Under the pieces are notes generated by a model. It was not told the DNA's origin. It worked only from the letters and a program-made list of their open reading frames with translations, and did not search any database. The position numbers and the translations under genes were made by a program. From contig JAGRAS010000017.1 in the NCBI GenBank assembly GCA_020434465.1, positions 1 through 12,036 of the forward strand: DNA of 12,036 nt, written 5' to 3'. Origin of the DNA: Bdellovibrionales bacterium. Lineage in GTDB: Bacteria; Bdellovibrionota; UBA2361; JAGRAS01. This document shows, piece by piece, positions 1 through 6,785 of this stretch; the stretch's first letter is position 1, and each line of letters starts with the position of its first letter.

Positions 1-376
1 CAGCATGCTCTTTTAGCCACATTATTGTAAATTCATCAGTTCCAAGTAGCCTTGGAACAAGCACAAGCCTATGAGTGTCTTTAATAAGCCTGCCGTCCTC
101 TGCCATCGGGCACTTACTGTTTAAGAGCTCGGGAGTAACACTTGCCGGAATCTTTGGAACTTTATCAACACCTCTTCTAAAAATCGCTTGATAATCTTCT
201 GCACCAAAATAATTTTTCCCAAGTATAGTTTTTAGCCGGAGTGTGGCTTGACTTAGCGAAGTGTTAGATAAATTCGTAGTTTGCTCAGATGCGCCGGGAA
301 GCCCTTCTCCTAGATCTCTAAACAGCTTATCTCTTGCTGCTTGCATTTCTGGAGTTATATCTGGTCGATTGGCCAT
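1..376 (-). CDS. Hypothetical protein, 3' end cut by window edge
   Basis: A reading frame starting at the ATG on 374-376 stays open to base 1, giving about 125 residues of an incomplete protein. It begins MANRPDITPEMQAARDK and has no signal peptide or membrane segment in the visible part. The first 45 residues are polar and helical. A more conserved-looking block follows, with the pattern LGKNYFG, then VPKIP, then SKCP, then KDTHRLVLVP. I have a recollection of uncharacterised bacterial proteins with a similar order (aromatic-FG, PxxP, CP, THxLVLxP), but I cannot assign a family or function. Upstream is a 289-base gap holding the hexamer repeat array. No strong Shine-Dalgarno is visible: the bases before the ATG are AT-rich, with only a weak GGC/AAG run. 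The protein is probably cytoplasmic. I am confident that this is coding, because the frame is open and the composition is protein-like, but not of its role. Confidence 0.6.
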   Translation of the reverse strand, partial: MANRPDITPEMQAARDKLFRDLGEGLPGASEQTTNLSNTSLSQATLRLKTILGKNYFGAEDYQAIFRRGVDKVPKIPASVTPELLNSKCPMAEDGRLIKDTHRLVLVPRLLGTDEFTIMWLKEHA

Positions 377-543
377 TTAATTATCTTGCCTAAAATCACT
401 CTTAGCTTTTTTTATAACTTATTATGTTATGACATTTATAGAATATATGTGACTTAGTAAAATCAGATCCCTGATAGCAATTTTTTTTATAAAAATACAG
501 GTATTTCAGCTACTTCAAGCAATAAGCATTTACCTAGAACTTT
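377..543. other. AT-rich intergenic stretch, probable upstream region of the 1-376 gene
   Basis: Together with the hexamer array this forms the 289-base gap between 376 and 666. It contains T-runs (around 481-488 and 408-413) and no open frame of protein-like composition on either strand. A promoter for the leftward gene is expected here, but I see no clear -35/-10 pair, so none is claimed. Confidence 0.5.
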
Positions 544-653
544 GCCCTAGTCTTGGCCTTGGCCATGGTCATAACCATAGCCTTTATTATTTTGGGCAGG
601 GACTAAGACTAAGTTCGAGACTAAGACCAAGGCTAGGATCCACAGTTTAGGGC
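544..653. repeat. Degenerate hexanucleotide repeats arranged as an inverted repeat
   Basis: The plus strand from 545 to 582 reads as successive six-base units CTAGTC, TTGGCC, TTGGCC, ATGGTC, ATAACC, ATAGCC. From about 594 to 637 the complementary type of unit appears: GGACTA, AGACTA, AGTTCG, AGACTA, AGACCA, AGGCTA. The two arms can therefore fold on each other around an AT-rich loop (about 583-593). The outer bases GCCCTA (544-549) and TAGGGC (648-653) also pair. Many arm differences become G-U pairs rather than mismatches when transcribed from the minus strand. The array lies immediately downstream of the minus-strand gene ending at 666, so a 3' UTR hairpin is one reading. It could equally be a dispersed intergenic repeat of this genome. 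Confidence 0.65.
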
Positions 654-665
654 TTTAATTATGAT

Positions 666-1604
666 TTAATCGTATCTCTCAGATGTCTTAGGAATATCAT
701 ATTTAACAATTGTTCCATCATCAAATCTGACTTCCACTTTTAAACCATCTGGATAATCTCCTCCAGATTTGCCAAAGCGATAATGCCCGCGACTACCATT
801 ATGCTCATTTCCAGCAAATCTACCTTCATCTAAAACTTTATCTTCATGTGTTAGTACCACACTTGATACTAGATCATTAAACTCACTTGGTAGCAGTACT
901 ACTAGATTACCATCACTTTCAGACTCAGGTTTCCATAAAAACCCTTCAGCGCCGTCAAAGGTATTTCCAGTTGGTGTTTTTGTTCCACCTTCAATATCAC
1001 CAGACTTAACTGTTCCGCTTCCTGAGCTCTCACCTTCTTCTAATGAACGCTCAGGCGCTACTTCTTCTCCACTTTCATATTTTTCAATCATTGATTGCGC
1101 AGCAGCCAAGGCAGATTCTAGCGAGTCGACAGCTACAGTCGCATCTTCTGTGCTACCACGACTATCAAACAAAGCATCTGCATTGTCATCAAGTTGAGAT
1201 GCAGCAAAAGCTTCTGAATATATCTTATCTCCATCCTCTACTGTAATATCACCAGCTTCAACTAAGTCTCTTAGAGCAGCCTTTGCAGCCTTTTCAACTG
1301 AAACATAGCCATCAGGCCTGGCCATAGAAGACTTATGCTCAGCTAAAAGCTCCCCGTATTTTGTAGCTAAAGCTTCGTCTTTATCCATTAGACGCTTTTG
1401 CACAACAGCGGCAAAAAGTTCCTCTTCATTTACATTATTTGCCGCATCAGGGCTTAGAAATTGCTTCATTATCTTTTCAAAACCACCATCTGCACTTGGT
1501 GCAGTTTCTGTAGAATCAGTGGTTTCCGGCGCTACAACATCCCTGGTAATGCCTGTAACTGCTTGAATTGCTTTATAAGCGGCTAGTCCTGTAATCGGAT
1601 CCAT
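666..1604 (-). CDS. Hypothetical three-part protein: helical middle, Gly/Ser/Glu linker, C-terminal beta block
   Basis: 312 residues starting MDPITGLAAYKAIQAVTG; the start is supported by AAAGGGAG (1612-1619) seven bases upstream of the ATG. Residues 41-178 are acidic and strongly helical, containing the phrase AFAASQLDDNADALFDSRG (133-151). Residues 179-217 are a low-complexity E/G/S/T linker. Residues 218-312 form a compact region with FLWKP (222-226), NLVVLLPSEF (233-242), GRFAGNEHNGSRGHYRF (261-277), YPDGL and a final DGTIVKYDIP. I have a recollection of this FLWKP...LLP...HYRF...DG...IP layout at the C-terminus of various bacterial proteins of unknown role, including ones with hydrolase domains, but cannot name it. 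There is no signal peptide or transmembrane helix, so it is either cytoplasmic or exported by a route that needs no N-terminal signal. It precedes the hexamer repeat array and follows the 1723-2346 gene on the same strand with a 118-base gap. Function is unknown. Confidence 0.8.
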   Translation of the reverse strand: MDPITGLAAYKAIQAVTGITRDVVAPETTDSTETAPSADGGFEKIMKQFLSPDAANNVNEEELFAAVVQKRLMDKDEALATKYGELLAEHKSSMARPDGYVSVEKAAKAALRDLVEAGDITVEDGDKIYSEAFAASQLDDNADALFDSRGSTEDATVAVDSLESALAAAQSMIEKYESGEEVAPERSLEEGESSGSGTVKSGDIEGGTKTPTGNTFDGAEGFLWKPESESDGNLVVLLPSEFNDLVSSVVLTHEDKVLDEGRFAGNEHNGSRGHYRFGKSGGDYPDGLKVEVRFDDGTIVKYDIPKTSERYD

Positions 1605-1722
1605 ATCTGAACTCCCTTTCGAATTCTCTATTAAAACGTGCCGACCATCTTGGTCTACAGATTTAATTAGCAGAATCTATGCCAGCACAACTGGTAAAAG
1701 AGTAATTTAAGCAGCTACTTTT

Positions 1723-2346
1723 CTACCTAGGAAAACTGACTTGGCCTAAAGGATTATCACAAGGAACTGTAAATTCAGGTGCCCTTGAGTCATTTATATG
1801 TATCTTAGAATAAGAATCTTGCAGGATAAAAACATGCCCTTTAAAACTAGAAAACTGTTGGAACACTGATTGTAAATATTTAACTAATTCTTCAACATCA
1901 CTATCCACTTGAAGTTTAAAAATAATATCAACAGAGTGATGTTTTGCATGAGCAAACGCAATTATACCAGAAATATCACGTGGATCATTCTCAAAAACAA
2001 TAATTTCATGATCCTGATCAACAACTGCATCTTCCACTTGTTTAGCATCATAAGAACCAACTGTTAAAAAATTTCCTAACTCTTTTTCTTTAATAAAAAG
2101 ATTTGCTTCTTCTAGGTTCTTACTAGTAATTAGCGTTCCAAGAGTTCCGCCTGAACAAAGCTCAGAAACAAGATCATAAACTATTCCTTTCGTATCACTA
2201 GCAAGAGTGCTAGTTCCGCCAAAAATTACTAGACCAACTTTAGACTTATCTATTTCTAAGCCCCTACATGTAGTAATTTTCTCGCTAGCGCTAATTACTT
2301 CTCTAGCCCTAATGCCTGTAACTGAAACTGGATTATTACTAAACAT
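1723..2346 (-). CDS. Hypothetical alpha/beta protein
   Basis: 207 residues starting MFSNNPVSVTGIR. The start is unambiguous, with AAGGAGGAG (2349-2357) ending two bases before the ATG, close to the strongest possible ribosome binding site. Alternating strands and helices are visible. Hydrophobic strands lie at about 37-43 (GLVIFGG), 69-73, 92-97, 114-119 (EIIVFEN), 139-146 (VDIIFKLQ) and 171-176 (HVFILQ). A Gly-rich turn, GGTSTLASDTKG, follows the first strand, and a Cys-Ser-Gly-Gly sits at 64-67. The overall look is of a Rossmann-like or response-regulator-like fold, but no Walker, HExxH, nucleotide-binding or phospho-acceptor signature can be defended. There is no signal peptide or membrane segment. 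It is divergent from the aminotransferase fusion gene and may share its upstream region. I do not recognise the family. Confidence 0.78.
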   Translation of the reverse strand: MFSNNPVSVTGIRAREVISASEKITTCRGLEIDKSKVGLVIFGGTSTLASDTKGIVYDLVSELCSGGTLGTLITSKNLEEANLFIKEKELGNFLTVGSYDAKQVEDAVVDQDHEIIVFENDPRDISGIIAFAHAKHHSVDIIFKLQVDSDVEELVKYLQSVFQQFSSFKGHVFILQDSYSKIHINDSRAPEFTVPCDNPLGQVSFPR

Positions 2347-2503
2347 GACTCCTCCTTACCTATTTTAACTTTTAAACCATCAGAAGCTTACAAAAAAAAA
2401 TACTTCTATTCCAGTTTCAGGCAAAAATCCCAGCTTTATTTTCTCTTGATTTATATGTATGTTAGCCTCACCTAGAAATTTTCTTAATTTTTTTTCTTTG
2501 TAC
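2347..2503. promoter_or_regulatory. Divergent intergenic region between hypothetical gene and aminotransferase fusion
   Basis: About 157 bases separate the divergent starts at 2346 (minus) and 2504 (plus), and both promoters must lie here or inside the genes. The stretch is AT-rich, with an A9 run at 2392-2400 and T-rich segments after 2439. No promoter hexamers of good quality are recognised on either strand, so individual sites are not called. Confidence 0.4.
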
Positions 2504-4399
2504 ATGCGAATTATCAACTCCAGCAAACGTGCACAATTTGAGCTCTCAGCAATCAAGCGAATTGAATTGGCGGCAGCTAAGATCCCAGGTGCAATTTCTC
2601 TAGCGCAAGGGATTCCATATTTTAATACTCCTGATGTAATTACTGACTTTGTATGTGAAGCAATTCAAAAGCATAAATGTGACAAGTATACCCTTACTAC
2701 TGGCTTACCAACTCTTCGTGAAGAAATCTCACTTTCATTAGCTGAAGATAAACTTAAATACGATCCTGAATCCGAGATAATAATAACAGTTGGTTCAATA
2801 GAAGGAATCACGGCCTCGCTTTTAGCTCTTACCGAACCAGGAGATGAAGTTATCGTACCTTCTCCTTCTTATGCATCATATACTGGTTGTATCTACTTAG
2901 CTGGGTGTACGCCTAAATTTTCCGCACTTGATGAGGATAAAAATTTTGATTTTTCAATAGAACAAATCGAGAAAAATATTACTCGTAAAACATCAGCAAT
3001 TCTATTTTGCAGCCCTAACAATCCGACTGGAACTGTCTATTCAGAGAAAAATACTTTAGAAATTCTAAAGCTGGCTGAAAAACATGATTTGGCAGTAATC
3101 CTCGATGAAGTTTACAAAGACTTTTATTATTCTGGAGAAACTCACTTCACTGCCGCAAGTGTTGATTCCGTTAGAAATCGAATCGTAAGAGTTTGCTCTT
3201 TTTCAAAAGCTTTTGCGATGACAGGTTGGCGTGTTGGCTTTTTACATGCAGATAAACTTCTTTGTGAACGAATTCTTAAATATCATGATTCAATGGTTAC
3301 ATGCGCACCAGTAGCTTCACAATATGCAGCGCTAGCTGCTCTAAGATATGGGGAGCCATACCTTAAAGATTTTATTGGCCGCTTAAAAGTAAAGCGAGAC
3401 TATACAATTGAAGCTCTTGATAAAATGAGCCCATGGCTAGATTACCAGTTGCCTAACGCTGCTTACTTTGTTTTTCCAAGAATTAAAAATACAGTCCCTT
3501 TAAGTAATAATAGTACTGCACTGGCTTATGACATATTAGATAAAGCTAAACTTGCTCTAGTACCCGGCCTTGCTTTTGGCCCCTCAGGTGAGTCGCACTT
3601 ACGCATCTCATACGGCCGAGAAAAAGAAAACCTTGAAGAAGGTCTAGTAAGACTTCAGCAATATTTTTCTGCTAAAAAGAATTTTACTGGTTCAAATTTC
3701 AAATCTAATGCAAATGATAATAGTAATATCCAATTAAGATCTTTAAGAAGAAGTTTAGCCAGGTTTGTTTTAAAAAAACTTGCTAAATTCTATCTTTGGC
3801 GAAATAAGCCAAAAATAATTGGTATTGTGGGCACTCGAGGCAAAACAGTTTTTAAACGGACTATTGAAAGAACCTTAGATAAAAAGATGTCTACTAGAAG
3901 TGGCATTTTATCTTACAATACTGACATAGGATTACCTTTATCAATTCTTAATGTAAGGCCTGAAACAAAATTTATTTCTTCTATCGGCACTATTTTTAAA
4001 GCCTGCGTAAAAAGTTTTTTTGCAAAAGAAACAGCAAAAACTATAATCCTCGAATTTGGTTTTCATACTCAAAGTGAAGCTAAAAAACTTGCTGAAATAG
4101 CCCCTCCTGAATGGCTAATTGTTACAGATATGGAAGCTTGCGACCCTAATCTAGATCATCAAGCATTTCTTAAAGGGCTGCTATATTTCAGCAGACTAGT
4201 CGCAAAAGGAAAAATTCTTTGGTGTAATGAAAATGAAATACCTCCCGATTTTGCAGCCCTATTTTCTAATGACCTCAGTTTTAGTGGAAACTCGCAACAG
4301 CTGACAGTTTCTAATCAAATAGACAAAAATTACTTAGTTGGAATTAGCGCTCAACGTGCAGAAAACGCTGCAAATCTTCTGCTTAGGCTAATAACCTGA
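2504..4399 (+). CDS. Fusion protein: class I PLP aminotransferase plus C-terminal Mur-ligase-type ATPase domain
   Basis: From ATG 2504 this is 631 residues; an in-frame ATG at 2459 adds 15 (MLASPRNFLNFFSLY). I prefer 2504 because MRIINSSKRAQFELSAIKRI matches a normal family N-terminus; neither start has a Shine-Dalgarno. Numbering below is from 2459. Residues 25-405 are a fold-type I, aspartate-aminotransferase-like enzyme: ISLAQGIPYF, SPNNPTG (185-191), LDEVY (215-219), the PLP Schiff-base Lys250 in SFSKAFAMTGWR, and Arg382 in LRISYG for the substrate carboxylate. After a polar linker (406-428), residues 430-646 resemble the central ATPase domain of Mur ligases, closest to MurF: KPKIIGIVGTRGKT (P-loop 458-463), YNTDIGLPLSIL (486-497), TIILEFGF, WLIVTDME, and Lys572 where the carbamylated lysine is expected. 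The protein stops where that domain should end; UDP-binding and C-terminal Mur domains are missing. Amino acid substrate and Mur-domain partner are unknown. Confidence 0.85.
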   Translation: MRIINSSKRAQFELSAIKRIELAAAKIPGAISLAQGIPYFNTPDVITDFVCEAIQKHKCDKYTLTTGLPTLREEISLSLAEDKLKYDPESEIIITVGSIEGITASLLALTEPGDEVIVPSPSYASYTGCIYLAGCTPKFSALDEDKNFDFSIEQIEKNITRKTSAILFCSPNNPTGTVYSEKNTLEILKLAEKHDLAVILDEVYKDFYYSGETHFTAASVDSVRNRIVRVCSFSKAFAMTGWRVGFLHADKLLCERILKYHDSMVTCAPVASQYAALAALRYGEPYLKDFIGRLKVKRDYTIEALDKMSPWLDYQLPNAAYFVFPRIKNTVPLSNNSTALAYDILDKAKLALVPGLAFGPSGESHLRISYGREKENLEEGLVRLQQYFSAKKNFTGSNFKSNANDNSNIQLRSLRRSLARFVLKKLAKFYLWRNKPKIIGIVGTRGKTVFKRTIERTLDKKMSTRSGILSYNTDIGLPLSILNVRPETKFISSIGTIFKACVKSFFAKETAKTIILEFGFHTQSEAKKLAEIAPPEWLIVTDMEACDPNLDHQAFLKGLLYFSRLVAKGKILWCNENEIPPDFAALFSNDLSFSGNSQQLTVSNQIDKNYLVGISAQRAENAANLLLRLIT

Positions 4400-4446
4400 A
4401 TAAACAAAACACCTCGATTTATAAAACGACGTTAGAATACTTTTAG

Positions 4447-4474
4447 TAAAGAAAACTAAAGAATACCCCGATAT
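4447..4474 (+). promoter_or_regulatory. Probable flagellar sigma-28 (FliA) promoter for motAB
   Basis: TAAAG begins at 4447 and CCCGATAT lies at 4467-4474. The enterobacterial FliA consensus is TAAA, 15 bases, GCCGATAA. Here the spacing is 16 bases, and the -10 element matches six of eight positions (CCGATA core intact). The site ends 57 bases upstream of the motA ATG. Stator genes being late, FliA-dependent flagellar genes is well established in other bacteria, which makes the match credible. It is a single-sequence call without transcription data. Confidence 0.55.
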
Positions 4475-4488
4475 TTTATACATGCTAG

Positions 4489-4512
4489 ATCCCACTTTTT
4501 AAAAATTGGGAT
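4489..4512. repeat. 24-bp near-perfect palindrome in motA 5' leader
   Basis: ATCCCA, C, TTTTTAAAAA, T, TGGGAT: twelve-base half-sites with a single mismatched pair. It lies 20 bases upstream of the motA start and just downstream of the sigma-28 candidate, and is followed by ATTTTT. It could be a protein-binding operator, an attenuator-type hairpin, or the terminator of the upstream gene. The sequence does not decide between these. Confidence 0.6.
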
Positions 4513-4531
4513 ATTTTTCGCGGAATTAAAG

Positions 4532-5398
4532 ATGGGCGTAATTGCAGGTATATTAGGGGTAACACTCTGCGTTCTCGTGGGATTCGTAGGTCCAGGCGGA
4601 CCACTACCAGTTTTATTTCAGCCTTTTGAGCTTTTGGTTATCGGTGGATCAGGGGTTTTTACCGTTGTAATGGGTAACCCTGGCTATATCCTTAAGCAAT
4701 TAATTCCAAAGATGCTAGAAACAATTAAAGGCAGCGGGATTGATAAAGGTAGCTACGTAGACCTTCTTGGTTTAATGGCAAGCATATTTGACACAATGAG
4801 AAAAGAAGGTGTTCTTGGAATTGAAGGTGACCTTTCAGATCCTCACAACAGTCCAAGGTTTAATAAATATCCAAAAGCCTCCCATGACCATCACTTAATG
4901 GAAACTTTTACTGGTGCATTAAGATTATTCGTTGATGGTGTGGTAAATGCATTTGACCTTGAAAGATTACTTGATACTGAAATTGAAACACATCATGAAG
5001 AAGCTTTGATTTTTCCTTCACAAGTAACAAAACTCGCAGATTCTTTTCCAGCCTTAGGGATTGTAGCTGCGGTTTTGGGGATTATCATTACGATGCAACA
5101 CTTAGATGGGCCACCAACAGAAATCGGTCACCACGTTGCAGCAGCTCTTGTAGGTACGATGTTAGGGATTCTTTTATCGTACGGATACGTGGCTCCATTA
5201 TCCAACAAAATGGATCATATTGTGCGTGAACAATCAGCAATTTTAAAAGCAGTACAAGCGGGCTTGGTATCTTTTGCAGGAGGAGCTCCTCCACAAGTTG
5301 CATTAGAATTTGCTAGAAAAACTATCCCTAGTGATTTTAGACCTACATCAGAAGAACTAGAAGAAATTATCAAAGAAGCTAAGAACGCTGGCAAATAG
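4532..5398 (+). CDS. motA: Flagellar motor stator protein MotA
   Basis: 288 residues, close to the 295 of E. coli MotA. MotA is an inner-membrane subunit that, five per two MotB, forms the ion channel driving flagellar rotation. Hydrophobic segments at about 2-20, 30-50, 170-188 and 203-222 fit the four membrane helices, with the large cytoplasmic loop between the second and third. Key residues fall at the same positions as in E. coli: Arg90 and Glu98 in the loop (rotor contacts), Pro173 in LADSFPALGIVAA, and Pro222 in YGYVAPL. A conserved stretch with NAFDLERLLDTEIETHHEE precedes helix 3. The start ATG has GGA eight bases upstream. motB follows 13 bases after the stop, the usual motAB order. 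A sigma-28 promoter candidate and a palindrome lie upstream. The call is secure. Confidence 0.97.
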   Translation: MGVIAGILGVTLCVLVGFVGPGGPLPVLFQPFELLVIGGSGVFTVVMGNPGYILKQLIPKMLETIKGSGIDKGSYVDLLGLMASIFDTMRKEGVLGIEGDLSDPHNSPRFNKYPKASHDHHLMETFTGALRLFVDGVVNAFDLERLLDTEIETHHEEALIFPSQVTKLADSFPALGIVAAVLGIIITMQHLDGPPTEIGHHVAAALVGTMLGILLSYGYVAPLSNKMDHIVREQSAILKAVQAGLVSFAGGAPPQVALEFARKTIPSDFRPTSEELEEIIKEAKNAGK

Positions 5399-5411
5399 GT
5401 AAGCGATAACA

Positions 5412-6746
5412 ATGTCAGATGATAAGCCAATAATAGTCATAAAGAAAAAGGGCGGGCACGGCGGTCATCACGGGGGTGCGTGGAAAGTTGCATATGCCGA
5501 CTTCGTAACTGCAATGATGGCATTCTTTATGGTAATGTGGCTTGTTAACAGTGCAGAGACTGCCACCAGGCAAAGTATTGCATCTTTTTTTAGAAGACCT
5601 GGATTATTCCAAGAAGGTTCTGGTACTCCATTGATGATGGGCGAAGCTGGTATCTTAAATGATGCTTACGTTCCTCCTCATCCATATGATATGAAAACAT
5701 CAACTGGAAAAGGACAAGAAAAACTAGAAGGCTTAACCGGCTCATCTTCTGATGATGCATCTAAGCTAGTTGATATTGAGGGAGTTCAGGGAGCAGAGGG
5801 CTTAATAAAAGGCCTCGAAGTTGGTAAAGGCTATAATGTTGAGGTATCTGATGGCGAAAAAGAAGTAACAGGAGTTAAAAAATCTCAGTTAGATGATGTA
5901 AAAAAAGAACTAGATGAAGGCGTCCATAAAACACTAAAAACTGACCCTACAGCAGATAAAAAAGCAGCAGAAGCTCGCAAAGAAAAATTAGACAAAATCG
6001 CAAAAAACATCGGAGATCAACTAAAATCTATTGATGGCTTAAATGAATTATTGGGACAGGTAGAAGTTAAAATTGAATCTGACGGGGTTTTAATCGAAAT
6101 AATGGATACTGCTAAACAGTCGATGTTTAAAAGTGGCAGTGCTATTATAGAGCCTGCAGCTCAAGAAGCTTTTGCAAAAGTAACTCAAATTGTTAATAAG
6201 TCTTCAAACAAAATTGATATCATAGGGCATACTGATGGATCGCCTTTTTCCAGCAGAAGGGGTGGTTACAGCAACTGGGAACTTTCAGCAGATAGAGCAA
6301 ATGCTGCAAGAAGAATTTTAGAGTTGCAAGGTGTTGAGCGCGCAAGAATCACTAGCGTAGTAGGTCGTGCAGACAAGGAGTTAAAATTTCCTGATGAGCC
6401 CCTTTCGCCATCAAATAGGCGGATTACTCTTAAATTAAAATTCGATGAAAAGGATCTAGCTAAAGTTGATACCCCACTATCACCAGAGCAAGAGGAAAAG
6501 AAAGAAGAAACTGTTGAAGATCTACAGCGCAAAGCTACTGAAGCTTGGAAAAAAAGAAAGGCTGAAGAAGAAAAAATAAATCCAAAAAATCCAAAAGATA
6601 TTGTGAGAGGATCAAAACAGTTGAAATCCGTAGAATTGCCAGATTCTCAGCCAAGCAAGGTAAATCCAAATACCCCTCCAATTAAAGATTTAATCTTTAA
6701 GGAAAGCCCAGTAATTGGCCCTCCTGACCCTTTTACAGACTACTAA
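5412..6746 (+). CDS. motB: Flagellar motor stator protein MotB, enlarged
   Basis: 444 residues against 308 in E. coli. MotB carries the ion-binding aspartate and anchors the stator to peptidoglycan. The N-terminus is His/Gly-rich (KKKGGHGGHHGGAWK). A single membrane helix follows, AYADFVTAMMAFFMVMW (27-43), with Asp30 at the place of the proton-accepting Asp32. A plug-like amphipathic segment, TRQSIASFFRRPGLF, comes next. Residues 230-345 are the OmpA/Pal-type peptidoglycan-binding domain: FKSGSAIIEP, IDIIGHTDG (268-276), LSADRANAARRIL and SPSNRRITL. The extra length comes from a charged, Lys/Asp-rich stretch of about 130 residues (80-210) between plug and OmpA domain, and a 95-residue Lys/Glu/Pro-rich tail after 350. 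The helix resembles proton-driven MotB more than sodium-driven PomB. AGGTAAG before the ATG serves as ribosome binding site, and the gene is co-transcribed with motA. Confidence 0.95.
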   Translation: MSDDKPIIVIKKKGGHGGHHGGAWKVAYADFVTAMMAFFMVMWLVNSAETATRQSIASFFRRPGLFQEGSGTPLMMGEAGILNDAYVPPHPYDMKTSTGKGQEKLEGLTGSSSDDASKLVDIEGVQGAEGLIKGLEVGKGYNVEVSDGEKEVTGVKKSQLDDVKKELDEGVHKTLKTDPTADKKAAEARKEKLDKIAKNIGDQLKSIDGLNELLGQVEVKIESDGVLIEIMDTAKQSMFKSGSAIIEPAAQEAFAKVTQIVNKSSNKIDIIGHTDGSPFSSRRGGYSNWELSADRANAARRILELQGVERARITSVVGRADKELKFPDEPLSPSNRRITLKLKFDEKDLAKVDTPLSPEQEEKKEETVEDLQRKATEAWKKRKAEEEKINPKNPKDIVRGSKQLKSVELPDSQPSKVNPNTPPIKDLIFKESPVIGPPDPFTDY

Positions 6747-6785
6747 TACCTAAAGATAAGAAGTATTAGACAAAAAAAACTTATA

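Noticed and set aside
544..653. CRISPR array reading of the hexamer repeats
   Set aside because: Units are six bases, degenerate and inverted, with no 20-40 base repeats or spacers and no cas genes nearby.
1043..1246. Plus-strand open frame inside the 312-residue gene
   Set aside because: The translation is rich in Gln, His and Leu with no motif, and it is a shadow of the well-supported minus-strand gene with a good ribosome binding site.
1640..1700. Small stems GACC/GGTC and CCAG/CTGG between the two left hypothetical genes
   Set aside because: They have only four base pairs each with no T-run, which is expected by chance in this much sequence.
2459..2503. Upstream ATG for the aminotransferase fusion
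   Set aside because: The added residues are hydrophobic and unlike the family N-terminus, and there is no ribosome binding site. ATG 2504 gives the normal start, although the upstream one cannot be excluded.
4400..4531. Frameshifted remainder of the Mur ligase after the fusion gene stop
   Set aside because: Only 132 bases remain before motA, and none of the three frames continues with Mur C-terminal domain features. The truncation is genuine at this locus.
6743..6769. CTAATAC/GTATTAG stem just after motB, considered as terminator
   Set aside because: It is followed by A's, not T's, on the plus strand, and the minus strand has no gene there to terminate. The stem is only seven A/T-rich pairs.
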